The translations under genes were made by a program, and so were the position numbers. Below, in pieces: positions 1 to 7,268 of a stretch of 20,046 nucleotides of DNA. Origin of the DNA: JBNJEM01 sp051745935 (GTDB lineage: Bacteria > Planctomycetota > Planctomycetia > Pirellulales > Pirellulaceae); contig JBNJEM010000065.1 of assembly GCA_051745935.1 (NCBI GenBank), forward strand, positions 1-20,046, in the 5' to 3' direction. How positions within the stretch are numbered: position 1 is the stretch's first letter; each line of letters starts with the position of its first letter. The notes under the pieces were generated by a model. The model was not told the origin of the DNA and searched no databases. It saw nothing but the letters and a program-made list of their open reading frames with translations.

Positions 1-345
1 GATGGTTCTGGCGAGCCTCCGTGAAAACGTTGGTATCAGGTGATACCGAGGTTTTTGACCGAAGGTAGCATATAGGTAGCACGACACATCATGATCTTCG
101 ATTTTCTCGGGGTTTTCTGCGATTCTCTGGTTTAGCAGAATAACGGCGCCTGCGTGAACAAACCATCTGAATGCATTTCACGAGTGTTTTGCCGGAATTC
201 AAACCGCACCTCAGGTTTTTTTCGGGACCATGTATGCTTCATGCCCCTTATGCACCCGTCTATTGGGCAAGGCAGGCTTTACAGGTCGAGCCCTGATGCA
301 ATCATGACCGTAAACAGTAGCCGGCTGGCCCGCGCTGTTTGCGAG

Positions 346-364
346 CGGATGTAGACTACATCCG
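346..364. repeat. Perfect 19-bp palindrome
   Basis: CGGATGTAG - A - CTACATCCG is a perfect inverted repeat with 9-bp arms around a single central A. The spacer is too short for an ordinary RNA hairpin of full length, so a protein-binding site (dimeric regulator or recombinase) is as likely as a transcript structure. It lies beyond the terminator of the oxidoreductase gene. No partner gene in the window is obvious. Confidence 0.5.
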
Positions 365-406
365 ATGGGCACCATACCCCCATTTTGAGGCGATCGTTGA
401 GAAAGC

Positions 407-432
407 AAAAACCGCTAGCCCCCCAGGAGCGG
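407..432 (-). terminator. Rho-independent terminator after the oxidoreductase gene
   Basis: Read on the minus strand, a CCGCT / AGCGG stem (positions 428-432 and 412-416) closes an 11-nt G-rich loop and is followed at once by TTTTTG and CTTT. It lies about 65 nt past the stop codon at 498, in the right orientation to end the minus-strand transcript. Confidence 0.5.
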
Positions 433-497
433 ATTGACTCCGTTTTCGTGAGCGACAAGCCGTGAATGATTGCCGGAATTTCAACAACCCCCTCGAT

Positions 498-1415
498 TCA
501 TCTCGCTTGCCAATCGATGCCGGACATCGCCGCCAGCGCCAGTTCCAGTGCTTGCGTTCCATCGCGACCGTGTCCCAAGGCGGTTACGGACAGGTATAGC
601 TGATGGGCCAAGGCGAGTCCTGGAAGTGAGATTCCAAGGCGTTTGGCTTCGTCCAACGCGATTCCCATATCCTTGATGAAGTGTTCAACAAAGAATCCAG
701 GGTCGAAGTTATTGTCGATGATGCGCGGGGCCAGATTCGACAATGACCAGCTGCCCGCGGCTCCAGAGCCCACCGACTGCAAAACGGTTTTCAAATCGAG
801 GCCGGCTTTGTAGCCGTACAACAACCCCTCACAGACTCCGATCATCCCCGAAGCGATCAGGATCTGATTGGTCATCTTCGCGTGCTGGCCGGCGCCCGCT
901 GGGCCCTGATGCACGATCGTTTTCCCCATCGCTTGCCAGCACGGCCGCAACGATTGAACGGTGTGTTCATCCCCGCCAATCATGATCGACAAGCGTGCTT
1001 CGCGAGCCCCGACATCCCCACCCGAGACGGGCGCGTCGACGCTCGCCACGCCCCGCTCCGCCGCGGCCGAGGCGATTTCCACGGCCAAGGCGGGTCGACT
1101 CGTGGTCATGTCCACGATCACCTGGCCTGCTTTGGAATTGTCCAGAAGCCCGTTCGACCCCAGGACCACCTGTTCCACGTCACCCGGAAAGCCCACCATG
1201 GTAAAGACCACGTCGGCGGCGGCCGCCACGTCCCCTGGCGCATCGGCCCACGCCGCCCCCTTGGCCAATAGCGGCTCCGCCTTGGCCCGCGTGCGGTTAT
1301 AAACGATCGCCGAAAAGCCGGCGTCGATGAGATGCTCGCACATACTGCACCCCATCACGCCCGTTCCAATCCAACCAATTCGCGTCCGGCCCGGTTCCAC
1401 GTAGGTGTTTTTCAC
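498..1415 (-). CDS. NAD(P)-dependent oxidoreductase, 3-hydroxyisobutyrate dehydrogenase family
   Basis: A 305-residue cytoplasmic beta-hydroxyacid dehydrogenase, the family of MmsB, GarR and GlxR, which oxidise or reduce short 3-hydroxy acids with NAD(P). The Rossmann nucleotide loop GTGVMG is at residues 17-22. The substrate-binding motif DAPVSGG is at 127-133. The catalytic lysine segment GAGQHAKMTNQ has Lys180 and Asn183, and a Lys-Asp pair follows at 248-249, so every signature is intact. Length is normal for the family. The start is GTG: its complement lies at 1413-1415 with GGAGGA about 8 nt upstream. No N-terminal signal is present. The exact substrate (3-hydroxyisobutyrate, tartronate semialdehyde or another hydroxy acid) cannot be told from sequence. 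A short minus-strand frame ends 27 nt upstream and may share its transcript. Confidence 0.93.
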   Translation of the reverse strand: MKNTYVEPGRTRIGWIGTGVMGCSMCEHLIDAGFSAIVYNRTRAKAEPLLAKGAAWADAPGDVAAAADVVFTMVGFPGDVEQVVLGSNGLLDNSKAGQVIVDMTTSRPALAVEIASAAAERGVASVDAPVSGGDVGAREARLSIMIGGDEHTVQSLRPCWQAMGKTIVHQGPAGAGQHAKMTNQILIASGMIGVCEGLLYGYKAGLDLKTVLQSVGSGAAGSWSLSNLAPRIIDNNFDPGFFVEHFIKDMGIALDEAKRLGISLPGLALAHQLYLSVTALGHGRDGTQALELALAAMSGIDWQAR

Positions 1416-1442
1416 GGCTTATCCTCCGACATTCGCGCGAGT

Positions 1443-1658
1443 TCAGTCCTCTTCCAGACGGAAACCAAACGCGTTTCCGCCTCTAGAATCCGTTTCATGA
1501 TAGGCAACCAGAATGGTTTCGCCAGCATCGGACAACCAGATACTTATACCAGTCTCGGATGACACGTAATACTGGTTGGTTGAATGATAAATCAGCTTCG
1601 AAATGTCCGCGAGATCGCCCGACCGCATGTTCCGAAACTGGAAACCACTCATTTGCAT
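1443..1658 (-). CDS. Small GNAT-like protein, possibly a truncated acetyltransferase
   Basis: A 71-residue frame on the same strand as the oxidoreductase, 27 nt upstream of it. Residues 6-31 (FQFRNMRSGDLADISKLIYH and on through STNQYY) resemble the first strand and helix of GNAT N-acetyltransferases. The remainder does not show the acetyl-CoA loop (Q/RxxGxG/A), and the frame stops at less than half the usual GNAT length. An in-frame TAA sits one codon before the ATG, so no N-terminal extension is possible. No clear ribosome site is seen. Codon choice is more AT-rich than in the neighbours. It could be a real small gene, a decayed acetyltransferase or an accidental frame; the GNAT likeness is an impression from sequence, not a search result. 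Confidence 0.4.
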   Translation of the reverse strand: MQMSGFQFRNMRSGDLADISKLIYHSTNQYYVSSETGISIWLSDAGETILVAYHETDSRGGNAFGFRLEED

Positions 1659-1752
1659 TTTTTACTGCCGGAAGGCCACCGCGATCCAATCCATCAACGG
1701 TCACGATGCGCGGCGTCGTCTCCGTGGTTGCCGCAATGGCTCGGGCACGCTT

Positions 1753-1781
1753 CTGTTATTTCCGATCAAATAAGTTATAAT
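1753..1781 (+). promoter_or_regulatory. Possible promoter for the aldo/keto reductase
   Basis: A perfect TATAAT lies at 1776-1781, about 95 nt before the ATG at 1877, in an AT-rich gap between divergent genes. The matching upstream box is poor (CTGTTA at 1753-1758, 17-bp spacing), so only the -10 part is convincing. Confidence 0.4.
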
Positions 1782-1876
1782 CTAACATTCGGTTTGGGTC
1801 ATTGTGAACGAAGGGCGGGACATGCCCTCATCCGAGACAAGTACCTCGTGTATTGCAGCCCCGGAAGGAGAACTCC

Positions 1877-2920
1877 ATGAAAAGGCGATTGTTTTTGAGG
1901 ACGGTTGGTGGCGCGACGGCGGGAATGACCGTTGGCCTGCCATCGCTGGCACGGGCCGAGGAAAAAACGCCAAGTGATTTACCACGCCGAGAACTCGGGC
2001 GGACTGGACTACGGGCTTCAATCGTGACCTTTCCGGGACTGTCGCTGATGCGAGGCAATCAGCAAGAGTGCACGGCGGTTATTCACGATGCAGTGCGGCG
2101 GGGGGTAAACTACTTCGACGTGGCCCCGGCCTATGGAAAAGATGGCGAATGCGAGATAAAGATGGGAGTCGGCCTCCAGGACATTAAACGGTCTGATTAC
2201 CTGTTGGCCTGCAAGACCAGGCGGCGCGATAAGGAAGGCGCGCGAGACGAGCTCGAACGCTCGTTGAAACGACTCAAAACGGACCACTTCGACGTCTACC
2301 AGCTGCACTGCCTGCGGCACCCTGAAGAAGTGAAGGAAGCCTTGGGGCCGGGTGGCGCGATGGAAACCTTCTTGGAAGCCAAAGAGGAGGGGAAAGTACG
2401 GCACCTCGGCTTTTCAGCCCACACGACCGTTTCCGCCTTGGAAGCCATGAAGCAATTCCGGTTCGATACCGTCATGTTCCCGATTACGTTCGTCGAATGG
2501 TTCCTGTTCGGCTTTGGCAAGCCGGTGGTTGAGCTGGCCGCCGAACAAGGCGTGGCGGTGCTGGGAATGAAAATGCTTTGCCGGGGCGATTGGCCCAAGG
2601 GAGTGGAACGGACTCGCCGCTGGTGGTATCGATGCGTGGAGGACAAGGAGGAGATCAAGTTGGCGGTCCGGTTCACGTTGTCCCAACCCGCCGTGGTCAC
2701 TGGAATCTGTCCTTCATTCTTTGACCTGTTCGATCAATCCGTCGAGGCGGGAAAGTCTTATGAGCCGATCACGGATGACGAGACGTCGCACCTCCGCGAT
2801 GTAGCACAAACGTGTGAGTCCCTGTTCGAAAGCCGGCAGAAGCTCAGTGACGCAACGTGTCCGCCAACTCACCTTTATGCCGGCAACCCGCACGAAGGGT
2901 GTCCCGGCGGACATGCCTGA
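1877..2920 (+). CDS. Tat-exported aldo/keto reductase
   Basis: A 347-residue NAD(P)H-dependent aldo/keto reductase carrying a twin-arginine export signal. The N-terminus MKRRLFLRTVGGATAGMTVG has the RR-x-F-L pattern, a short hydrophobic stretch and a likely cut near ARA (residue 27). Planctomycetes commonly export such enzymes folded with cofactor. The AKR core opens at RRELGRTGL (37-45). The catalytic tetrad can be placed at Asp81 and Tyr86 (FDVAPAYG), Lys113 (ACKTR) and His144 (YQLHC). Start: ATG at 1877 follows GGAAGGAG with good spacing. A TTG eight codons upstream also opens the frame, but the ribosome site and Tat motif favour 1877. The Cys/His-containing tail (CPPTHLYAG, GCPGGHA) could be a metal-binding end but has no known role here. 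The substrate is unknown. Confidence 0.92.
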   Translation: MKRRLFLRTVGGATAGMTVGLPSLARAEEKTPSDLPRRELGRTGLRASIVTFPGLSLMRGNQQECTAVIHDAVRRGVNYFDVAPAYGKDGECEIKMGVGLQDIKRSDYLLACKTRRRDKEGARDELERSLKRLKTDHFDVYQLHCLRHPEEVKEALGPGGAMETFLEAKEEGKVRHLGFSAHTTVSALEAMKQFRFDTVMFPITFVEWFLFGFGKPVVELAAEQGVAVLGMKMLCRGDWPKGVERTRRWWYRCVEDKEEIKLAVRFTLSQPAVVTGICPSFFDLFDQSVEAGKSYEPITDDETSHLRDVAQTCESLFESRQKLSDATCPPTHLYAGNPHEGCPGGHA

Positions 2921-2940
2921 ACCAATGAGCGAGTGCGGCA

Positions 2941-2977
2941 GGGGCGAGCCAGGACGGTAATGCGGCCGACTCGCCCC
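2941..2977 (+). terminator. Hairpin just after the aldo/keto reductase
   Basis: GGGGCGAG (2941-2948) and CTCGCCCC (2970-2977) form a perfect 8-bp stem with a 21-nt loop, starting about 20 nt after the stop codon. There is no T-run, so it is a 3' stabilising or Rho-assisted structure rather than a classical intrinsic terminator. Confidence 0.45.
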
Positions 2978-3010
2978 CCGGGCGTCGACGTGTCAGCCGG
3001 TCCACGACTG

Positions 3011-3235
3011 ACCCACGGTCCGGGGTGGTCAATTTCTTAGGTGGTTCACGTTTCGACTGTTGCGCATTTGAGGATGCCTCTGTGTTCGGCGTAGGTGACG
3101 TTACGGCGGAAGGTGTCTATCGTGTTGAAGCTCTTGGCGTACCCCGTGAAATAACAAGTTGCGCAACAGACTCGCACTGCGCATTTTCGCTATCCCATTC
3201 AGCTTCCCGACTATTGACCAGCCCACCCACGGTCC
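3011..3235. mobile_element. Small transposon remnant/MITE with TIRs and 11-bp target duplication
   Basis: The element body is 3022-3224 (203 bp). Its ends are GGGGTGGTCAAT (3022-3033) and ATTGACCAGCCC (3213-3224), inverted copies matching at 11 of 12 positions. Directly outside both ends is the same 11-bp word, ACCCACGGTCC, at 3011-3021 and 3225-3235. This arrangement is the signature of transposition with target-site duplication. A duplication of about 11 bp is known for some IS4-group elements, so an internally deleted IS4-like element is a reasonable inference. The interior has a lower GC content than the flanks. No full transposase fits. Confidence 0.75.
3046..3189 (-). pseudogene. Possible C-terminal remnant of a transposase inside the small element
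   Basis: A minus-strand frame of 47 codons runs between an in-frame TAG and a TGA at 3046-3048, which is 13 bp inside the element's terminal repeat. That is where a transposase gene commonly ends. Its translation includes FNTIDTFRRNVTYAEHRGIL, which reads like structured protein, but no family motif (such as DDE residues) can be seen. There is no start codon of its own. Coding origin is inferred mainly from position. Confidence 0.25.
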
Positions 3236-3275
3236 TCCGAGGCCCTTGAAGGCGACGCGTCGCGGGGCCCGGAGG
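3234..3275. terminator. Strong hairpin in the convergent gap
   Basis: CCTCCG-A-GGCCC (3234-3245) pairs with GGGCCCGGAGG (3265-3275) over 11 bp with one bulged A. The loop itself contains the perfect palindrome GCGACGCGTCGC (3252-3263). A GGGTTTTA stretch follows on the plus strand at about 3285-3291. It may stop plus-strand readthrough through the transposon remnant, or act on both strands. The left arm begins in the last two bases of the right target duplication. Confidence 0.45.
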
Positions 3276-3290
3276 CCCATCGTAGGGTTT

Positions 3291-3392
3291 TATTCCACGC
3301 GGTTGCGTTTTTCCGGATGGAAAGCTGCCCGACGCAAGCCGTCCTCCCGTTGGTCGGACTCGCGGCCGAGAAAGTCATCCGCGACCGGTATA
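3291..3392 (+). repeat. 104-bp dispersed repeat, copy 1
   Basis: First of six copies of one element. The consensus unit is about 104 bp. It opens with TATAyy-TCAG-GCGG and closes with CCGCGACC-GGTATA, so the ends are imperfect inverted repeats. Three local stems are possible: TTTCC/GGAAA near the left end, CCGAC/GTCGG in the middle, and TCGCGG/CCGCGA near the right end. The core from GAAAGCTGCCC to CTCGCGGC is almost invariant between copies. This copy has the most diverged left end (about 102 bp; TATTCCACGCGG instead of TATATTTCAGGCGG). It lies in the convergent gap between the reductase and the DUF4380-like gene, 119 bp past the latter's stop. Confidence 0.9.
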
Positions 3393-3511
3393 TTTCGGGA
3401 CAGGCTCCGAGCAGCGAAACGCAACCATCCCTTCGGGGCCAGGTCGGCACGATACCAGCTCGAGGCATCCCGCGACTTTTTCAGCAATCCGCCGTCCGAG
3501 CGCGGCCGAGT

Positions 3512-4558
3512 TTATTCATCCATCACGGAGCGGACTCGAGGGAGCACGTTCTCGTCGATGCTGCGGTCCGTGTTGTCAGCGTTGACCCCGTCGAACAAAT
3601 ACCAATCTTCCCGATACGTCGCTGAGCCTTCAGGGGCCAATTTGGTCAGCGGCCCGAGTCCTTCCAGCTCCAGCATGCTCCCGTCCGTGAACGTTTCGAA
3701 CGTACAGCCGTGATCGGGATAAGTCGCTCCCTTCTGATGGACGTTGCGTTTGACGAACAGATGCCCGTCACGCAGATAAGCGCCCCAATTCTGCCTATTG
3801 CTCATACCGAGCTTCTGGGGCTTCTTGGCTTCGGGGTCCTGCTGCAGCACGATATATTTGCTGGTGAATTCCCAGCGGGGATCGGCCAGATCGGTGTAGG
3901 ACCAGAGCACCAGGGTGCGGACCGGCAGATAGAAGCGTTGATCGGTAACCTGACCGGGGAAATCTGGAATATCCGGATGGGGCGAGTAGGGTTCTTGCGG
4001 GAAGATGGCCTTCCCTTCCGGGGCCATGACGGTCAACGTCCATGGCGCGACCTCGATGGTCCAAAGATTGTGATTGGTCAGTTTATGGACCAGCGTCACG
4101 TGCGAATCCTTTGGCGACAACGACACCTCGATCTCTTTTTTCACGCCCGTGGTGCTTTCGATCGGTTGAATCAGCCGCAACGTGTCGCCCTGCTGGATGG
4201 CCTTCACGGGTTCGCTGTCCGGGTGATAGGATCGCGGTTTGGCCTCCGGCGCGACCCAGAGCCGATGCCCCCCGAAGGCAAGCCACTCGTCCGCGCTCGT
4301 CTTTCCCATCTGCTCCGAATCTTCAAAAAACTCATTCTCCTCTCCCACGAACCCATATCGAATGATCCGTGGTCCCACGTCGGTTGTGGCGATCAACTCC
4401 ACCGTGCCATTTGACATTCGGATACAGTTGGGCCACCCTCCATAACGGACCTTTTCCACTTTTACCCGGTCTTCCGCTGAAAACAGAATAGCTGGTGTCA
4501 CCAGCAGAAACCATGCCCAAGAAGTGTTCAGCACCGCCCAAATAATCATGCGTTTCAC
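3512..4558 (-). CDS. Secreted DUF4380-like protein (galactose-mutarotase fold)
   Basis: A 348-residue exported protein. The N-terminus has KR followed by a hydrophobic stretch (IIWAVL to PAILFSA) and a probable signal-peptidase site after residue 28. The mature part has a Trp-Pro-Asn-Cys-Ile-Arg-Met segment (42-48), TTDVGPRIIRYGF (58-70) and FGGHRLWVAPEA (95-106). These fit the DUF4380 group of mutarotase-fold beta-sandwich proteins that sit near carbohydrate or glycan metabolism. Catalytic function is unproven for the group. Start: GTG (4556-4558) has GAGGAG 7 nt upstream. A TTG further out and an ATG three codons in are possible alternatives. It is divergent from the M28 peptidase across a long gap. 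Confidence 0.8.
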   Translation of the reverse strand: MKRMIIWAVLNTSWAWFLLVTPAILFSAEDRVKVEKVRYGGWPNCIRMSNGTVELIATTDVGPRIIRYGFVGEENEFFEDSEQMGKTSADEWLAFGGHRLWVAPEAKPRSYHPDSEPVKAIQQGDTLRLIQPIESTTGVKKEIEVSLSPKDSHVTLVHKLTNHNLWTIEVAPWTLTVMAPEGKAIFPQEPYSPHPDIPDFPGQVTDQRFYLPVRTLVLWSYTDLADPRWEFTSKYIVLQQDPEAKKPQKLGMSNRQNWGAYLRDGHLFVKRNVHQKGATYPDHGCTFETFTDGSMLELEGLGPLTKLAPEGSATYREDWYLFDGVNADNTDRSIDENVLPRVRSVMDE

Positions 4559-5421
4559 GACGCGTCTCCTCGACAAACACAGCCCGCGGCTGATCGAATC
4601 ATATTGTAACCATGAACAAAACTACACACTACCGTGCCCTTTCGGTGCACTGGTGGGAGTCCCGATCGACTGATAGGAATTCTGATCGCTTTCCAACCGC
4701 GATGCAACAGCCCGCACGCACCAGCGCGGCCATTGTTCATGAATCCTACAATAATGTAGCTCGTGGTACCCCCGGGGCCGGTTCGGGAAAAGGTAACCGG
4801 TTTAGCCATCCGAAGCCGGACGGGAGCGTCCTGCTCGCGCGCGGATTGCCACGGGTGGTTTACAACCCCGCCGGGAACGCCGCTCATGCCCGTGTTCAAG
4901 CGGTGAGACTCCAAGCCGCCAAGCCGGGTGGCGTCAAGCCGCCTCACATACCGCCCGTCGTGGATGTCCGCCCGGCCACAAGCTATACTTACCCCATGGG
5001 CTTTTTGGCGTTACTGGAACCTTTGAAGTGGGAAAAACGGCGTGTCGCGGGGGTCATGGCGGCCTCGTGCCGCGCGCGGGGGCGCGCTTTGATGGACGTA
5101 TCCATGAGCCTCCAAACTTTTGGCCGAGCGAGCTCTGGCCTCCCGGTTGGACGGACCCGGTATCACGGGCCGCCCGCCACAATGCCCCTCCCACACCGCT
5201 TCGGGGGGCCGGGAACGCATCACGAAGCCATGTGGGTTTCCAGCCGCCATCCACGGAGTTTTGGAAGCGGAAGCCAGGTTTTGTCATGGGCCGTGGATGG
5301 ATCCCGCCGTTGTTGTTCACGCGGAGATGCCGGTGAAAGGCTGCCAAGGGGAGCGGGCCATCACGGCTAGTGTCCTACGCGTTTCCACTGACTTTGGAGA
5401 CACACCTCGGGAGACGATTGC
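4559..5421. other. Long divergent gap without a credible gene
   Basis: About 860 bp between divergent genes, expected to hold promoters for both. A long plus-strand frame (4612-5370) exists but its translation is rich in Arg, Pro, Gly and His, without ribosome site or family likeness, and was judged spurious. An inverted repeat CCATCCACGG / CCGTGGATGG (5247-5256, 5291-5300) lies 120-175 bp before the M28 start. TTACAAT-type sequence on the minus strand near 4606 could serve the DUF4380-like gene. No copy of the 104-bp repeat is recognisable here, apart from a weak resemblance near 5141-5165. Confidence 0.5.
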
Positions 5422-7134
5422 ATGTGTACGGTGCGACGCTTGTCCGTCCGCGGCTTATTTCTGCTCGTTTTCCTGCTCGGCCCCGCGCCGCTCTTGTCGG
5501 TTGAGCACGCGGAGAACCGCGCGTTTCGTACCGCGATCAACAGCATCACGACAACGGAACTCGGTCACCATGTCGATGTGCTAGCCGACGATTCTTTCGA
5601 GGGACGGGAAGCGGGAACCGCCGGTGGTCGGGCCGCCGGACGCTACCTGTGCGAGGCGATGGAGGATGACGGCATTGAGCCGGCGGGCGAGGACGGCGGC
5701 TATTTCCAATTGTTTGGAAACGGGTATCGCAATCTACTGGGCATGATCCGCGGCCGTGATCCGAAATTGCAGCATAAGTATATCGTGGTCGGCGCCCATT
5801 ATGACCACGTCGGCTATGGGACGCACGAGAACAGTTTTGGCCCCATCGGCCAAATTCATAACGGCGCGGATGACAATGCCAGTGGAACCGCCGGCGTGCT
5901 GGAAGTGATGCAGGCGTTTTCCATGCTGCCCGAACCTCCCCGCTGCTCCATCCTGTTCGCCTTTTGGGATGGTGAAGAGAAAGGCCTGCTCGGTTCCAAG
6001 CATTTCGTTCGTTATCCTACCGTGCCTTTGGAAGATGTCGTGATGGTGCTAAACTGCGACATGATCGGGCGGCTTCGGGAGCGGCGACTCAAGGTTCACG
6101 GCGCGCGGACAGCCGGCGGCTTGCGACGACTGGTGTGCAAGGCGAATACCGAGTGTGAAATGTGTCTCGATTTCGTCTGGGACGTGCAGCCGAGCAGCGA
6201 TCACTCCCCCTTTTTCCGGGACGACGTGCCGTTCTTGATGTTTCACACCGGCCTGCACGACAACTATCATCGCCCCAGCGACGACGCGGAACGGGTCAAT
6301 GATAAAGGGGTAAGAAGGGTATCCGAGTTGTTGTTTCGGGTCACCCACGAATTGTCGGAATCCCCTCAACGGATTTCGTTTCGCGAACAGGCCCGGCGGG
6401 AATCCAATCATACCCGTTCCCAGTTCGAGCAAGCCGCTTCACCGGCTCCGACGCGATTGGGGGTTTCGTGGAGTCGCGACGATGCCGGCCCCGGACTGCA
6501 ACTGACTCAAGTCATACCCGGATCCCCCGCCGATCAGGGCGGGCTGCGGGTGGGAGACCGTCTCTTGGAATTCAGCGGTCGGAAGATTCAAGGCGGCGAT
6601 CAATTCCGGCTCGTCGTGCTGGCCGCCCCTCCGCGCACTTATGCCATGGTCGAGCGTCCCGGCGAGACGGAGCCAGTCAAAGTCCCGGTGAATCCGCGCG
6701 GGACGCCAGTGCGGCTCGGCATCTCGTGGAAACAAGACGCGGCGGACCCGTCGATGGTCATCTTGACTCGCGTGATCCCGGGCTCCGCCGCCGACCAAGC
6801 CGGACTGCGCGTGGGCGACCGCATTTATGCCGTGGACGGTCAAGGCTTTGCCGATGGCAAGGCGTTTGGCAACCTGGCGAGGCGCCGCCCCGGGCCTCTC
6901 CGGCTGAAAGTGGAACGGGACGGGATCATCGAGCACATGACCGTTCGGCCACTGCAACCAGCCAAGGATGCAGCCGCTGCTTGGACGGGGGGCGACGACC
7001 GATTAACCATCCGAATCCGCCCAACTTCGCCGCTCCCGCGCGCCGGATTGTTCTGTCATCGCGAGGAACTCAGAAATCAGAGGGTGACAGCTTCGCGAGA
7101 TGACTGCCGCCGACTGAACCATTCTTCGATTTGA
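5422..7134 (+). CDS. Secreted M28 aminopeptidase with two PDZ domains
   Basis: A 570-residue exported zinc peptidase. A signal peptide covers about residues 1-26 (RRLSVRGLFLLVFLLGPAP). The M28 domain shows the dizinc ligands: His126 and Asp128 in GAHYDHVG, Asp151 in NGADDNASG, catalytic Glu185-Glu186 in WDGEEKG, Asp213 in CDMIGR and His283 in DNYHRPSDD. Two PDZ domains follow, about 345-424 and 430-510, each with a GLRVGDR carboxylate-loop region (374-380 and 461-467). The role is likely release of N-terminal residues from peptides outside the cytoplasm. The ATG at 5422 has GGGAGA upstream. The last 45-50 residues look unlike the rest. A six-G run at 6987-6992 and an out-of-frame TAA at 7004-7006 suggest the natural end may be near 7006. 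As read, the gene overlaps the convergent toxin frame by 58 bp. Confidence 0.92.
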   Translation: MCTVRRLSVRGLFLLVFLLGPAPLLSVEHAENRAFRTAINSITTTELGHHVDVLADDSFEGREAGTAGGRAAGRYLCEAMEDDGIEPAGEDGGYFQLFGNGYRNLLGMIRGRDPKLQHKYIVVGAHYDHVGYGTHENSFGPIGQIHNGADDNASGTAGVLEVMQAFSMLPEPPRCSILFAFWDGEEKGLLGSKHFVRYPTVPLEDVVMVLNCDMIGRLRERRLKVHGARTAGGLRRLVCKANTECEMCLDFVWDVQPSSDHSPFFRDDVPFLMFHTGLHDNYHRPSDDAERVNDKGVRRVSELLFRVTHELSESPQRISFREQARRESNHTRSQFEQAASPAPTRLGVSWSRDDAGPGLQLTQVIPGSPADQGGLRVGDRLLEFSGRKIQGGDQFRLVVLAAPPRTYAMVERPGETEPVKVPVNPRGTPVRLGISWKQDAADPSMVILTRVIPGSAADQAGLRVGDRIYAVDGQGFADGKAFGNLARRRPGPLRLKVERDGIIEHMTVRPLQPAKDAAAAWTGGDDRLTIRIRPTSPLPRAGLFCHREELRNQRVTASRDDCRRLNHSSI

Positions 7135-7268
7135 TGGGCCACACGAAGCAGCTCGGCATCCTCCGCCTGCGCCAAACCGAGTTCGGCCGCGCGAACAACG
7201 TCGTGCCCCAAACCGTCCACGAAGGCAACCGTGATGGCATAGACATCTTGGTCGGCGAGAAACTTCAT
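7077..7268 (-). pseudogene. Truncated DUF5615 PIN-like toxin
   Basis: A 63-residue frame starting with MKFLADQDVYAITVAFVDGL and continuing GHDVVRAAELGL, characteristic of the DUF5615 (Mut7-C/PIN-like) toxin partners of DUF433 antitoxins. It keeps the first acidic residues (Asp6, Asp8) and the helical part to about residue 46 (LLRVAHQ). The family normally continues to about 110-120 residues with a second acidic motif of the TRDxDF type. Here the tail IEEWFSRRQSSREAVTL is unrelated and then stops. The toxin is therefore probably inactive. Its ATG overlaps the antitoxin stop as ATGA. Its 3' end overlaps the suspicious tail of the convergent M28 gene, so one deletion at this junction could explain both oddities. 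An unusual short active form is less likely. Confidence 0.75.

Larger units (their letters stand above)
1..497. other. Intergenic region at left edge
   Basis: No credible gene is seen here; the short open frames have no ribosome site and no family resemblance. Visible structures are a small inverted repeat GGTATCA-GG-TGATACC at 32-47 followed by a T-rich stretch, a direct repeat AGGTAGCA at 64-71 and 75-82, an inverted repeat TTCTGC/GCAGAA at 115-140, a 19-bp palindrome at 346-364 and a minus-strand terminator at 407-432. The first half is visibly more AT-rich than the rest of the window. Any gene to the left lies outside the window. Confidence 0.5.

Noticed and set aside
3710..4414. Plus-strand frame of 234 codons inside the DUF4380-like gene
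   Set aside because: It is antisense to a gene with signal peptide, ribosome site and family motifs.
5130..5180. Possible seventh, decayed copy of the 104-bp repeat (CCTCCCGGTTGGACGGAC)
   Set aside because: Similarity is limited to about 18 bp, with an insertion and mismatches and no matching ends. It may be chance in GC-rich sequence.
4612..5370. Long plus-strand open frame of 252 codons
   Set aside because: Composition is Arg/Pro/Gly/His-rich and patternless, there is no ribosome site, and it lies in a gap where divergent promoters are expected.
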